From Methylocystaceae bacterium (GTDB lineage: Bacteria; Pseudomonadota; Alphaproteobacteria; Rhizobiales; Beijerinckiaceae), in assembly GCA_009773555.1 (NCBI GenBank), contig WSXZ01000022.1, positions 1 through 64,000 of the forward strand: DNA of 64,000 bases, given 5' to 3'. Position 1 is the stretch's first letter, and each line of letters starts with the position of its first letter. Below are positions 36,080-50,545 of this stretch, one piece after another. The position numbers and the translations under genes were made by a program. Below the pieces are notes generated by a model. That model was not told the origin of the DNA. It saw only the letters and a program-made list of their open reading frames with translations, and made no database searches.

Positions 36080-37195
36080 TCACACCGCCCTGGCGACGAG
36101 AATGCTCGCAAGCGCCGGCAACGCATTGCGCAGGAGTCGGAATTTACCAAAGCCTGCTTCGCGCAGCAGCGCCTCGATCTCTTCGATGCGGCGCGGCTCG
36201 CCGCGGCCCATGGCAAGCGTGTAGAAGCCGTAATAGGCGTCGAGCGGCTCGGCGCCTTTGATTCCGGACATGCCTTCGATGATGAGCAGCGTTGCGCCGG
36301 GCGCTAGCGCCTTGCGCACATTGCGCAAGAGTTTTAACGCCGACGCGTCGTCATGGTCATGCACGATGCGGATGAGCGTCGCGACGTCGGCGCCCTCAGG
36401 AAGAGCATCGTTGAGGAAGTCGCCGCCGTAGATGTCTGTGCGCGAGAGCAGGCCGGCCTCTTCGAGCCGCACGCTTGCGCGCGCCGCTACGGCGGGAAGG
36501 TCGAAGATTGCGAGCCGCAAATGCGGCGCGCGGGCCGCGGCGGCCGCGAGAAACACGCCTTCGCCGCCGCCGATGTCCAGGAGGCGCCGATGACGCGAAA
36601 TGTCGTAGGCGTCGAGCGCCTCCAGCGCGACCATCGGCTGCGTCGCAGCCATGAAGGCGCTGTAAGGGCCGATTTGTTGCGCCGACAACGCCTCGGGCGC
36701 ATCCCCATCCGAATAGGGCCAATAATCGGCGAGCTTGCCGCGCTTTTCTTGGCGCAGCAGCGCCACGGGATCGGCGAGATCTGCGTAAAGTAGCGACTGG
36801 TGTTCGACGATCGTGAGCGCCGCGCGATTGCCGGCGAAGGCGGCGCCGAGCAATCCGAGCCCGTATTTCGCGCCGCGTCGCTCGGCAAGGCCCAGCGAAG
36901 CGGCCGCCTCGAGCAGGCGCCGCGCTGCGGGCTCGGAAAGCGCGAGTCTGCTTGCCAGCGCGTCGAGGCTCAACGGGCCGTCGCGCAAAACGTCGAAGAG
37001 CTTGAGTTGCGTGCAGGCGACGAGAACCTGGGAGTAGACGAAGCCGGCGGCGAGATCGAGGCCGGCGCGCGCGCCGCGCCGCGCCAAGGGCTGCGTGACG
37101 GGATTTTTCAACGCCCATCGCTGGAATCGCGGATTGGCGACGAGCCTGTCGCGCGCGCTGCGCAGCCGCTCGCGCCATTGATCGAGTAATGCCAA
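36080..37195 (-). CDS. SAM-dependent O-methyltransferase, CrtF/AcsM-like
   Basis: The protein has 371 residues. An N-terminal dimerisation winged helix (LKLFDVLRDGPLSLDALASRL) is followed by a Rossmann methyltransferase core with LLDIGGGEGVFL (SAM motif I), AIFDLPAVA and LIRIVHDHDD. The leader NPRFQRWALKNPVTQPLARR resembles demethylspheroidene O-methyltransferase (CrtF) of purple bacteria. No carotenoid genes are nearby, so the substrate is not certain. It is divergent from tRNA-Arg. Confidence 0.75.
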   Translation of the reverse strand: MALLDQWRERLRSARDRLVANPRFQRWALKNPVTQPLARRGARAGLDLAAGFVYSQVLVACTQLKLFDVLRDGPLSLDALASRLALSEPAARRLLEAAASLGLAERRGAKYGLGLLGAAFAGNRAALTIVEHQSLLYADLADPVALLRQEKRGKLADYWPYSDGDAPEALSAQQIGPYSAFMAATQPMVALEALDAYDISRHRRLLDIGGGEGVFLAAAAARAPHLRLAIFDLPAVAARASVRLEEAGLLSRTDIYGGDFLNDALPEGADVATLIRIVHDHDDASALKLLRNVRKALAPGATLLIIEGMSGIKGAEPLDAYYGFYTLAMGRGEPRRIEEIEALLREAGFGKFRLLRNALPALASILVARAV

Positions 37196-37325
37196 AACGG
37201 TCTCTCAGCTTAAGGTCTTACCCTTAGGATTCATGTCTTGGCCTTAGCATGTCGCCGGAACGTCGTCTCGGGCAGACGCCGCCGTTGCGGCGCAACGGTC
37301 CTTCCTGTAGAAAAGCTCTGCGCCT

Positions 37326-37402
<77 letters not shown>

Positions 37403-37578
37403 CGCCGATTTGTTCTCCGGCGATGACCGCCTGTTCCAGACTGGCCTTTGAGCCGCGGATGCGGATGTCCTTGTCGTCCACTTCGATGTATCTTGTGGCC
37501 GAAGAAGAGTTCGCCGCATCATAAGCGTCCGGAAGAAAGGCGGCGTAATAGCGCGCCGCCTTTGAAAATGAGCGTCCC
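37403..37578 (-). pseudogene. Possible C-terminal remnant of a site-specific recombinase
   Basis: On the minus strand an open frame between the TonB receptor stop and the tRNA reads TRYIEVDDKDIRIRGSKASL and ends EQAVIAGEQIGV at the tRNA 3' end. The charged IEV-D-D-IRIRGSK-LE pattern resembles the extreme C-terminus of large serine recombinases. No N-terminal catalytic part is present. It may be the scar of a lost element next to tRNA-Arg. The assignment rests on pattern recall only. Confidence 0.35.
37536..37563 (-). terminator. Terminator-like hairpin after TonB receptor gene
   Basis: A ten-base-pair stem (AAAGGCGGCG with CGCCGCCTTT) and an eight-base loop lie about 20 bases after the receptor stop codon. 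Read leftward, it is followed by a pyrimidine run (CTTTCTTCC). Confidence 0.6.
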
Positions 37579-37580
37579 GG

Positions 37581-39975
37581 TCAGAACCTCACGGTCAGCC
37601 CGGCATAAAAGTTCCGACCCATGCCGGGGACCTGACGCACGCTCGCAAGACCCGCATTGCGTCCGAAGAGGAACGCGTTGCGCGAATAGTTCGTCAAGTC
37701 GAACCCGCCAAGCGGCAGCGAGTAGAGCGCATCGGTGACATTGTCGACGCCAAGGTCGATGCGCATATTGCTCCAGTCATAGGCGGCGCGGAGATTGAGC
37801 AGCGCATATGCCGGGGTCGTGAACTCGCCCTTGTTCGCCGACACGTGATCCTTGGGCGCGACGAGTTGCGTTTCAGCGGCCATGCTCAACCCGCCGATCT
37901 GGTGCTCGAGCGCAATGCGCGCATTGGCCGGCATCAGGTTCCACAGACCGTCGCCCTTCTTGATCAAGAACGACGCGACGGAGCACAAGCCGTTGCCAGG
38001 CGGACAATACTGCGGATTGCCGATGTCGAGATTTCGTCCATAGACGAAACTGACGACGCCCACCGCCTGCAGCCTGCCGTATTCGGGCGATTCATGCAGC
38101 TTCACTCTGCCCGAGCCGTCGACGCCATAGAGCTCCGCATTGAAATTGCGGAACTGCATGATCTGGAAAATATAGGAATTCGCCACTGGGAACGTGTTGA
38201 AGGTCCCTCCGGTTCTGGCGCCGTCGATATAGTTCTCGACATAGGTGTAGAAGGGCGAAATCCGCGCTTCCCAGTTGTTTGCGCCGGACATGTCGCGCCA
38301 AGCGCCGGTGAACGCGACATTGTGCGCCACTTCCGGCTTCAGATTGAGGTTGCCGGTATAGCCGTTGCCGTCGCCGAACCAGTTGAACATCGCCGTGAAG
38401 GGGCCGGCGACCGGCCAAGTATAGCGTTCATAGAGATTGGGCGAGCGCGTCTTGCGCGAATAGCCGAACTCGTAAAGGCTGCCAGGTTCCGGCTCATAGC
38501 GCGCCAGAGCGGTCATGTCGAAATTGATGTCGGTGCGCGCGCGATTTTGCGCGTTGAAGATATTGACGGCCAAATTATTCGCGCGCGCGATCAGGGGTGA
38601 GTTGGGGAAGATAAAGGGCGTGTAGCTCTGGCCAGGACCAGTGTCCATCCAGACGATGTCGTTACGCACGCCGATCAGGCTGGACCACTGAGGCGTCCAG
38701 CGGCGCTCCCATTCGACATAGGTGCCAAACCGATTGCGCTGGCCGCCGTTGATGTTCACATTCGCGAAAGGCCGGCTCAAACTGCCGGGGGGCGTGGCGA
38801 ACCCCTGCGTAAAGCCGGTCGGATCTGAAGGCCAGTAGTCCTGCAGTCGGTAGCCGTGGAACTCATTGCCGATGCGGAAAAGATCCTGATCGCTGTAAGG
38901 AATTTCCGCTTTGACCGAGTAGCCGAAGTCACGGCCGAGCGCGATCATCGGGTGATTGAGCCAGAATCTGTCCTCCAGGAATCCCATCTTGTGGAAGACC
39001 TGGTGCCAGTACGCGCGCGCCTCTAGCGTGCCCCATTCGAAGGCGCCCTTGTAGAGGGCGTCCAGCGAATAGGAGCGATTGCGCGTCATATCCATGCGCT
39101 GGTTCGGGTAGCCCTGGTAGGGAATGTTCTGATAGGCGCCGCGGAAGGTGAACAGATGCCCTTCGTTCTGATAGCCGAGCGTGACCGCATGGTTCTCGGA
39201 CATGAAGTTCGTCGAGAGAACTTTGTCGCCGTTGCCGCCGGCGTGATAGTTCGTCGCCCGCTGCCAGGACCCGTTGTAGAGCAGGCTCCAATGGTCGTTG
39301 GCCATGTTGATGTTCATGTTGATGTTTGCTGAAACGCCGACGCCATTGTTGTTGCCTCGGAAGAACGCGGAAACTGTTCCCGTCGCCAGCACTTCGTTGT
39401 TCGGGCCAAATCGCAGCGTCCCGGGAACTGGCAGCGGCAGATAGGGAACAGGCGGGTAGGGACTTGCGGCGACGATCGGCGATGCCGGCGCGCCGCCCGG
39501 ACCGACGACCGCCGGCGCGACGACGGGCGTTGCAAAGACCGGCGATTTCGGAGTGACCAGAATAGAGCCGCCGATCGAATCGCCGCCTTTGCTGACTGAC
39601 GAGACCGCGGTCACGACTTCAACGCGGCCGATCGTGTTCGGATCGGTGTAGCTCAACGCCGACGACAATCTTCAGGCGATCGTCGGCGAGGCCACGGATC
39701 GCCGGGAGGCCGGAAACGCCGCCGCCGGTGTAGACGCTTACGCCGGGCTGACGCTCGAGAAGCTTCGCCGTATCCGTTTCGGGAGGTTTTTCCTCCACGA
39801 TTTCTTTTTGTGTGACGACCGTCTCGTTGGCTTTATCCAGCGGCGGCGGCGTTGGCGTCCCCTGCGCGGCGCCGACGACGATCTGCGGGAGAGAGACTTG
39901 GGCCTTGGCGGTCGCAAGCGAGGCCAGGATCAACGCGCAAGCGCTTGCGCCGCGCAGTAGGGCGGGACGGTACAT
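37581..39975 (-). pseudogene. TonB-dependent copper receptor (OprC/NosA type), frame broken
   Basis: ATG 39975 starts a signal peptide (ALILASLATAKAQ) and the plug domain up to RGLADDRLKIVV at 39661. The plug then continues in another frame from about 39659 with ALSYTDPNTIGRVEV and SKGGDSIGGSILV, followed by a full 22-strand-type barrel ending YAGLTVRF at 37581. Homologues have about 13-15 residues between KIVV and ALSY, including Cys/His/Met of the copper site, so a short deletion with frameshift explains the break. The plug pattern matches the TonB copper-receptor family. The upstream DUF2946 gene supports a copper role. Confidence 0.75.
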
Positions 39976-40035
39976 TGGATGAGTCCTCCTGATCCGCCGG
40001 CGAACGGCGGTTGAAACGGTGCGTGTTCTGTTTCG

Positions 40036-40446
40036 TCAGGAGAGCGCGGGAGGCGCGCGCGAGCGCGTTTCGCCGGGCCGGCGTCGTTCGCGCGGTTCGA
40101 AAGGCCAGGAGTCGAAAAAGACAAGGGCGGTAGGCGGCTGTTCGAGCCGCGCGATCGGCGGCCTTTCGGAAATGATCGGCGGAGTTCCGATCGGGCAGGC
40201 GCCGCAGTGCGCGTGCCAGCCGTGCGTCGGCGCGCCGCTCGGCGCCGTCCCCTTCGCAGCGTCGTGACTTTTTACGCAGAACTCTTGCGTGGCCGACAGG
40301 GCCACATGCGGCGCGATCGTCGCCTGCAGCAATGCCGAAACGACGAAAAGCGTCACAGCAAGAAAGGCGCGCAGGCTTTTCCGCCCTGCGTTCGTCTTTG
40401 CTGTCTTCGTTGAAGCCGGAGGTGACATGCCGCTACGCCGATTCAT
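40036..40446 (-). CDS. DUF2946-like secreted protein linked to copper receptor
   Basis: The protein has about 136 residues with a hydrophobic signal (LRAFLAVTLFVVSALLQATIAPHVAL), then a Cys/His-containing middle (EFCVKSHD, HGWHAHCGACPIG) and a Pro/Arg-rich tail. The layout fits DUF2946 proteins, often found beside copper-uptake or resistance genes. It lies 60 bases upstream of the TonB receptor on the same strand, so the two form an operon. ATG 40446 is preferred over TTG 40455. Confidence 0.65.
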   Translation of the reverse strand: MNRRSGMSPPASTKTAKTNAGRKSLRAFLAVTLFVVSALLQATIAPHVALSATQEFCVKSHDAAKGTAPSGAPTHGWHAHCGACPIGTPPIISERPPIARLEQPPTALVFFDSWPFEPRERRRPGETRSRAPPALS

Positions 40447-40730
40447 TTCGTGCAACTTAGCCGCTACGTTTTTTTCCGTTTCCTCCCGATCGGGAGGGCG
40501 ACGTTCGGCAATTACGTAAATTCTTGTCCTTGTTGCAGATGCGCAACACAGAAGCTAAGGTGCGATGGATTGGAGCCTTGGTATTTTGCCTGTTCTTCTA
40601 AGGGTCCAGGGCAATAAGACGTTCGCTGCGCGAAAAGCGCCATCGCGAAGACCGGCTTTGCGAAGGTGTGGCGAGAGGTCGCACCGGGTGAAGACATGAC
40701 CTTGACGAAAGATGCGGAACGAGCGTCATC

Positions 40731-41834
40731 TTGGCGATTAGAGCCGCAGGCGCCGAAGCGCAGCACTGGCCCGATACGCTCGACGAGATTGCGCGTTTCC
40801 TAGATGCGCGTTTTGCAGCGCTGCTGTTCGAAGACCGGTGTTCGGCGCTGTTGGAGCTCAAGCATTCGACACGCGCCGAGAAAGCGTGGATCGTCGAATA
40901 TCTGCGCAATCATCGCAAACTCGATCCGGTCAAGGCGCGAATCCTGGCTGAAATTGGCGTCGGTCGGGCGTTCTCGTCGGAAGACTTCGTCTCGCAGAAC
41001 GAGCTTCATCAAAGCGGCGCCTACCAGCGCTGGATGGCGCCCTTCGGCCTGGCCGATATGATCGCCGGCGTCATTCATCGCTCCGAGACGGGCGTCTGCC
41101 TATTCGTCGCCTTTCGCGATGAGGCCGCAGGTCTCGTCGACATCGAGGCCAAGAGCCGCCTTGACGCGCTTCTGCCGCATCTCGCAAAGGCCATCGCGCG
41201 GCATAAGCCGGCGTCTGACGCATCGGCGCTCGTCGAATTGTTCGAGGAGCTGACGTCGCCCGTGCTTGTCGTCGACAGCAGGATGCGCGTCGTCCATAGG
41301 AATCGCAGCGCCGACGAGATGCTTGGCGAAGGCGACGCGCTGGCGATCTTTGGCAATACGCTGACGGTGCGCGATCCGCACGCGAAGGAGGCTTTGGAGC
41401 ATGCGCTCGCCCAGATCGGCGGCGCTGATGCGGAAGCCTTCGCGATCATGGTGAAACGCGGAGAGTCGCGCTGCTGCGTGATGCATGTGCTGCCGCTGTC
41501 CAAGGGACTGTCGGCGCTGTTTTTGCGAAGGCTCGCGCTCAATTCCAGCGAGGGTGGAGCGGTCGCCGCGGGCGTGTTCGGCCTCACCGCCCGCGAGAGT
41601 TCGGTGCTGCTCGCCATCGCCGAAGTGGGCGGCGTCCCGGCGACCGCGCGGGCGCTTGGTCTGAGCGAGGGAACTGTCAAAGGTTATCTGAAAAGCATTT
41701 TCCAGAAGACCGGCGCGACCCGCCAGGCGGATCTGGTCAAGCTCGTGCTTGCTCTGGAATCCCCGTTCCGCGCGCCGGAGCGCCATCTTCTGCCGACGGA
41801 GACGCTGTGTCGCCGCGTCGCCGGCGCCTCTTGA
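40731..41834 (+). CDS. LuxR-family transcriptional regulator with PAS-like sensor region
   Basis: A C-terminal LuxR helix-turn-helix lies at about residues 283-345 (GLTARESSVLLAIAEVGGVP, then ARALGLSEGTVKGYLKSIF). The N-terminal 160 residues look like a GAF-type module and a PAS-like segment follows (VLVVDSRMRVVHRNRSADEML). It is divergent from the DUF2946/copper receptor unit and may regulate it. The TTG start is weak. An ATG at 40696 in another frame reads MTLTKDAERASS, which looks like the normal N-terminus of such proteins, so a small indel near 40730 is possible. Confidence 0.8.
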   Translation: MAIRAAGAEAQHWPDTLDEIARFLDARFAALLFEDRCSALLELKHSTRAEKAWIVEYLRNHRKLDPVKARILAEIGVGRAFSSEDFVSQNELHQSGAYQRWMAPFGLADMIAGVIHRSETGVCLFVAFRDEAAGLVDIEAKSRLDALLPHLAKAIARHKPASDASALVELFEELTSPVLVVDSRMRVVHRNRSADEMLGEGDALAIFGNTLTVRDPHAKEALEHALAQIGGADAEAFAIMVKRGESRCCVMHVLPLSKGLSALFLRRLALNSSEGGAVAAGVFGLTARESSVLLAIAEVGGVPATARALGLSEGTVKGYLKSIFQKTGATRQADLVKLVLALESPFRAPERHLLPTETLCRRVAGAS

Positions 41835-41947
41835 ACGACGCCGCAGCGCTTCTTAAATCGTTGCCAGCGCGGGCCGTAACGGACGCGCTAAGAGGCGCGG
41901 CGCGATAACGCTAGCGCGCCGCATGTCGCTCAACTGGAGGATATGTC

Positions 41948-42412
41948 ATGCGTCAGTTCGATCTCTCTCCGCTGTACCGCCAGACCGTCGGCTTCGACCG
42001 TCTGTTCAACCTGCTTGATCAGGCCAGCGGTTTCGAGACGTCTCAAAGCTACCCGCCTTACAATATCGAGCGCACGGGCGAGAACGCCTATCGCGTGACC
42101 CTTGCGGTCGCGGGCTTCTCGCGCGAGGAACTGTCCGTCGAGACCAAGGAAAACACCTTGGCCATCAAAGGCTCGAAAGAGCCGGCGCAGCCTGCGGAGG
42201 GCCGCGAGGTCCTGCATCAGGGCATTGCCGCGCGGGCCTTTGAGCGTCGGTTCCAGCTTGCCGACCATGTGGTCGTAACAGGCGCCAGCCTCGTCAACGG
42301 CTTGCTGCACGTCGATCTCGTGCGCGAGATTCCGGAGGCGCAGAAGCCACGCCGCATCGACATCGGCGTGACGACGCCGTCCGCGACGATCGTCGAGTCA
42401 AAGGCCGCGTAA
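41948..42412 (+). CDS. Hsp20-family small heat-shock protein
   Basis: The protein has 154 residues with an IbpA-like N-terminus (FDLSPLYRQTVGFDRLFNLLD) and an alpha-crystallin domain over about residues 35-130 (ENAYRVTLAVAGFSREELSV, and ending NGLLHVDLVREIPE). An I-x-I-like motif at the tail (IDIGV) supports oligomer formation. ATP-independent holdase of unfolded proteins. GGAGGA lies just upstream of the ATG. A strong terminator follows. Confidence 0.93.
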   Translation: MRQFDLSPLYRQTVGFDRLFNLLDQASGFETSQSYPPYNIERTGENAYRVTLAVAGFSREELSVETKENTLAIKGSKEPAQPAEGREVLHQGIAARAFERRFQLADHVVVTGASLVNGLLHVDLVREIPEAQKPRRIDIGVTTPSATIVESKAA

Positions 42413-42438
42413 CGGCGGAAAGTTCAAAGGAAATGTCA

Positions 42439-42463
42439 GAGGCGCCCTTTCGGGCGCCTCTTA
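42439..42463. terminator. Bidirectional terminator
   Basis: A nine-base-pair stem (GAGGCGCCC with GGGCGCCTC) and a TTTC loop are followed by TTAT. It lies between hsp20 and the convergent secreted-protein gene, whose stop codon touches it. Confidence 0.85.
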
Positions 42464-43906
42464 TCCGCCGGCTTTTGGCTTTGCGGCGCTGTCGGGCGTC
42501 TTCGCCGTCGCTGAACCCGTAGGGGCGGAAGCCGGCGGCGTGGACGCCGTCGGAGTCACGACAGTCGCGCCGCTCGCGCCTGATGGAGGAACGATCGCCC
42601 GGCGCGAGGAGCCTCCGGCGGCGCGGGCGGCCGCTGCGCGCTTCGCAGGGGTGGACACGCCAGGCGACGGGGCTGGCTTTTCGGCGATCTGCTCCGTTGG
42701 AGGCGCGGCGCTTGGCGCATGTTCAGCCGAGACCGGCGCTGGCGGCGTCGGAGCGCTCTCAGGGCTTTGCGGCGCCTGATGCGTCGCTTGTGTTTGCGGC
42801 GCGCTGGCGGGATCGGCTTTCGGCTCTCCAGACGCCGAATCCGCCGCCGGCTTGTCGGCGGGCGTTTCCTTGGCGGCCTGCGCCGAAGGAACAGCGCCAG
42901 AGTCCGGCGCCTTTTCAGCAGAGGCTGGCGCTGCCGGCTTATCTGAGCTTTCCGCGTTTGGCTGCGGCCCCTGGGCCGCTTGCGCCGGCGCAGGGACGCT
43001 GGCTTCGCCGGACCTTGGCTCTGGCGGAGCCGAAGTCGTGGGTTTTTCGCCGCCACTATTGGCGGCCGCCGCCGGAGGCGTAGCCTTTAAATCTGAACTC
43101 TGTTCCGGGCTTGGCGCGGGCGGCGTCTCAATGCCTTGCGCGGGCGGCGTCCTGGCGCTCTGAGCGTCAGGCTTGGGTTCCTGCGACTGGGCGGCGGCCG
43201 GCGCAGTCTTGGACTCGATCGACGTAGCTGCGGACGGCGCCGGGGTAGAGAGGGCTGCAGGCGCGGTCGCCATCGGCGTGGCGGAGGGCGCCTCGGGCTT
43301 TGTCGTCGGGGCGACTGCGCGCGAACTCTTCGACGCCGCGCTTTTCTCGGCCTGGCGAGCGCGCTGTTGGCTCGGGCTGTTCGGCGCCTTATCCGCCAAA
43401 GCAGCGCCGCCGGGCTGCTGGCGTCCCCGATCCGCAGCCGGGCCGACGGCCCCGGGACCGCCGGCGCCCGGGGGCGGGTATGGAGTTCCGCCGGTCGACG
43501 GGGGGGCGCCGTAAGAATCGCCGCCGGAGGGACCGTAATCGCCGCCGTAGCGCGGACCCCGATCGTACATAGGCCGAGGTCCAAGTCTCACCGCGCGCAA
43601 AATACGGCCCTCGTAGGGGTCGATGATAAAGCGCATCTCGCCCTCACGGCGACTGACGCCGGTGGCGACGATCTGATCGCCTCGGCGACCGAGCGGTCCG
43701 ACCAATTGAAAGCCGGTGCGCCCGAGGATCGAAGCGACGGCGGGACGGGAGGCGAAGGCCGGCGGACCCGCGTCGGGAATTCGAGAGCGGAAGATGTTGG
43801 CGAACGGCCGAAAGAAAAACTGCGCGAAGGCGTGCTGCGGAACGGCGGCGCTTGCCGCCAGCGCCAACGCGAACGGCAAAACCGCTTTCCCCTTGAATGA
43901 CCGCAT
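42461..43906 (-). CDS. Secreted Pro/Ala-rich low-complexity protein
   Basis: The protein has 481 residues. A signal peptide (residues 1-28) and a short conserved N-terminal part with GFQLVGPLGRRGDQIVATGV and FIIDPYEGRILRAVRLGP are followed by about 350 residues rich in Pro, Ala, Ser and Lys/Glu without fold-like hydrophobic pattern. The N-terminal part resembles small exported proteins common in Hyphomicrobiales. The tail is probably disordered, perhaps spanning the periplasm. Opposite-strand frames here are shadows of the biased composition. Confidence 0.75.
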   Translation of the reverse strand: MRSFKGKAVLPFALALAASAAVPQHAFAQFFFRPFANIFRSRIPDAGPPAFASRPAVASILGRTGFQLVGPLGRRGDQIVATGVSRREGEMRFIIDPYEGRILRAVRLGPRPMYDRGPRYGGDYGPSGGDSYGAPPSTGGTPYPPPGAGGPGAVGPAADRGRQQPGGAALADKAPNSPSQQRARQAEKSAASKSSRAVAPTTKPEAPSATPMATAPAALSTPAPSAATSIESKTAPAAAQSQEPKPDAQSARTPPAQGIETPPAPSPEQSSDLKATPPAAAANSGGEKPTTSAPPEPRSGEASVPAPAQAAQGPQPNAESSDKPAAPASAEKAPDSGAVPSAQAAKETPADKPAADSASGEPKADPASAPQTQATHQAPQSPESAPTPPAPVSAEHAPSAAPPTEQIAEKPAPSPGVSTPAKRAAAARAAGGSSRRAIVPPSGASGATVVTPTASTPPASAPTGSATAKTPDSAAKPKAGG

Positions 43907-44349
43907 TGTTTCTTCCCTGTTCAGCCCTCTCGGCCGCGCGGATGCTCTGACAACATTGCGGCGAGCATTGGACGGGCAAGCGCCGAAAGCCCAAGCGATT
44001 GCTTGTCATATCAGCGCAAATCTGGCACTAACATAGCCCGCAAATATGTCAGCCTTGCTGACCTTAAGGCGGCGCTCGCTCTTGGAAGCTCTGTTTCATT
44101 TTCATGGTCGCCGCTCGACACGCGCCGCGGCCAACGTAAATGAGAGGGCTCGCACGGGCGCCCGTCCCTGCCTTGCGCCGGTCGCGAGACGAGGACGAGG
44201 GATTCGCTCCAACGTTGCGAATCTGCGTGCGGGGAATGCGAGAGTCGGGCTGTGACGATTTCGGTCACGCCTACGACAATTTTATGGTTCGATGAGCGGG
44301 CGGGAGGGGCGCAGAAATAGGCGCTCGGGCCTGTCGAGGAGAAGCCGAA
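43907..44349. other. Long intergenic leader upstream of gltB
   Basis: About 440 bases carry no convincing gene on either strand. It holds the promoter of the leftward secreted-protein gene and the promoter and leader of gltB. A sigma-54-like element is noted at 44023-44037. No T-box, riboswitch core or clear terminator was seen. GAGGAGAA lies just before the gltB ATG. Confidence 0.5.
44023..44037 (+). promoter_or_regulatory. Sigma-54-like promoter element
   Basis: The sequence TGGCACTAACATAGC has the GG-N10-GC spacing of -24/-12 promoters. It matches TGGCAC fully and the TTGC box with one mismatch. It points towards gltB, where nitrogen control would make sense, but lies over 300 bases from the start codon. 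Confidence 0.3.
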
Positions 44350-49004
<4,655 letters not shown>

Positions 49005-49140
49005 GATTGGGACTCGTAAATCGCGGAGGCGGCGGTTAAGCGTTGCCTTTGCCTTTCCCAGCAATGATTGTTAAAGAGGAGGAGTAGGGCTAACCTGCTT
49101 TAAACGCGCGGTTTTTCCCTGACGGCGGCCAGGAAGCCTG

Positions 49141-50346
49141 ATGCGAGACGACTCCAGAGTCTACAGCCTGCCGCGTTGGCCCGCGATGCGTTGGCTCGTC
49201 AACCCGGGGCATGGCGCAACTCGCGACATCCAAGTGGCGTTGATTGGCGGGTTGTTCGGAACCCTGCCAGTCTTCTTTGGCGGCGTCATCAATACGATTG
49301 CCGTGTCGGGAGCGATTGCAGCGCGCGAACAGACGCTCCCTTTCGTCGCTTGGTTCGTCTTTGAAATCGTGCTCGGAGTCGTGCGTCTGGTCGTGCTGAG
49401 CATCTCGCGTCGCGACGCCCTCGCGCAACGCCAGACGCCGACCGATGTCTATCTCCTGCTTCAGCTTTTATGGAGCAGTGGCGTCGGCTACGGCGCTTTT
49501 ATAAGCCTCGCGAGCGGCGACTGGGTGTCCGCGACGCTCGCTTGTCTGTCTGGGACCGCCATGGCCGGCGGCATCGGATTTCGCAATTTTGGCGCGCCGC
49601 GTCTCGCCGGCGCAATGATCCTGACGAGCCTCGGCCCGTTTCTGCCGGGCGCTGCCCTCTCTGGCGAGCCGTTGCTTTATCTCGTGTTTCTTCAGATTCC
49701 CCTCTATCTCGCCGCCATGATCGCCGCCGCCTACAGCCTGAACAAAATGCTTATTGCGACGATGCAGGCCGAACGCTTAAACGACCACCGGGCCAAGCAT
49801 GATGCGCTCACCGGCCTGTCGAACCGCGTCGGACTCGCCGCCGCCGTCGACGCGAACCTGAATAACGCGCCGACGCACGGCGGCGATTTGGCCGTCCTTT
49901 TTCTTGATCTCGACAACTTCAAAGCGGTCAACGACACGTTCGGACACGCCGCTGGAGACAGGCTGCTCAAATCGGTGGCGGAGCGCCTCCGCCAGTCCTT
50001 GCGCGCGACCGACGTGGCGGCGCGGATTGGCGGCGACGAATTCGTGGTGCTCGCCAAGAGTTTGACGAGCGAGCAGGCGGCGGAGCTGAGTCACCGGCTG
50101 ACGAATTCCATATCGGCGCCGTATGACCTCGGCGACGGCGTTCAAGCGACGATCGGAGTCAGCGTCGGCGTAGCTCTGGTGCCGGAACACGGCGCGGACG
50201 CCGAGGCGCTTCTCGCGGTGGCCGACGAAGCGCTTTACGAGGCGAAGGCTCAGCGGCAGGTGAAATTGCTGCACACCCTCGTCAAGGAGGATCAGTCTCG
50301 CCGCATCGCGCCGGCGGCGCGCGGCAAGAGCCCCGGCACTCGATAG
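49141..50346 (+). CDS. Membrane-bound GGDEF diguanylate cyclase
   Basis: The protein has 401 residues. The first 205 hold about five to six hydrophobic helices without a known sensor domain. A GGDEF domain follows from about 220 to 380, starting HDALTGLSNRVGL, with the active-site motif RIGGDEFVVL intact and FLDLDNFKAVNDTFGH before it. It should make cyclic-di-GMP. It sits between gltB and gltD on the same strand, 136 bases after the former and about 200 before the latter. Confidence 0.9.
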   Translation: MRDDSRVYSLPRWPAMRWLVNPGHGATRDIQVALIGGLFGTLPVFFGGVINTIAVSGAIAAREQTLPFVAWFVFEIVLGVVRLVVLSISRRDALAQRQTPTDVYLLLQLLWSSGVGYGAFISLASGDWVSATLACLSGTAMAGGIGFRNFGAPRLAGAMILTSLGPFLPGAALSGEPLLYLVFLQIPLYLAAMIAAAYSLNKMLIATMQAERLNDHRAKHDALTGLSNRVGLAAAVDANLNNAPTHGGDLAVLFLDLDNFKAVNDTFGHAAGDRLLKSVAERLRQSLRATDVAARIGGDEFVVLAKSLTSEQAAELSHRLTNSISAPYDLGDGVQATIGVSVGVALVPEHGADAEALLAVADEALYEAKAQRQVKLLHTLVKEDQSRRIAPAARGKSPGTR

Positions 50347-50545
50347 TGCATGCTGGCGACGGTCGGCTCATAACGCCGAAGCTTCGCGGCTTGACGGCGA
50401 CCCCTCGAAAGCGTTTAGAAAACATCCAAGATTGCGGCGGCTCAGCGCGCTCCGGAAAGCGAATTCGCTTTTTCGCGCCAGACTGCCGCGCCAATGAGAA
50501 ATGCCGTTGCGGCCACGACGCGCGGCGCGAGAGGTGCGCGATAAG

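Noticed and set aside
42540-43900. Several long plus-strand frames opposite the proline-rich secreted protein
   Set aside because: They reflect the low-complexity Pro/Ala codons of the opposite strand. The minus frame alone has a signal peptide and a conserved N-terminal part.
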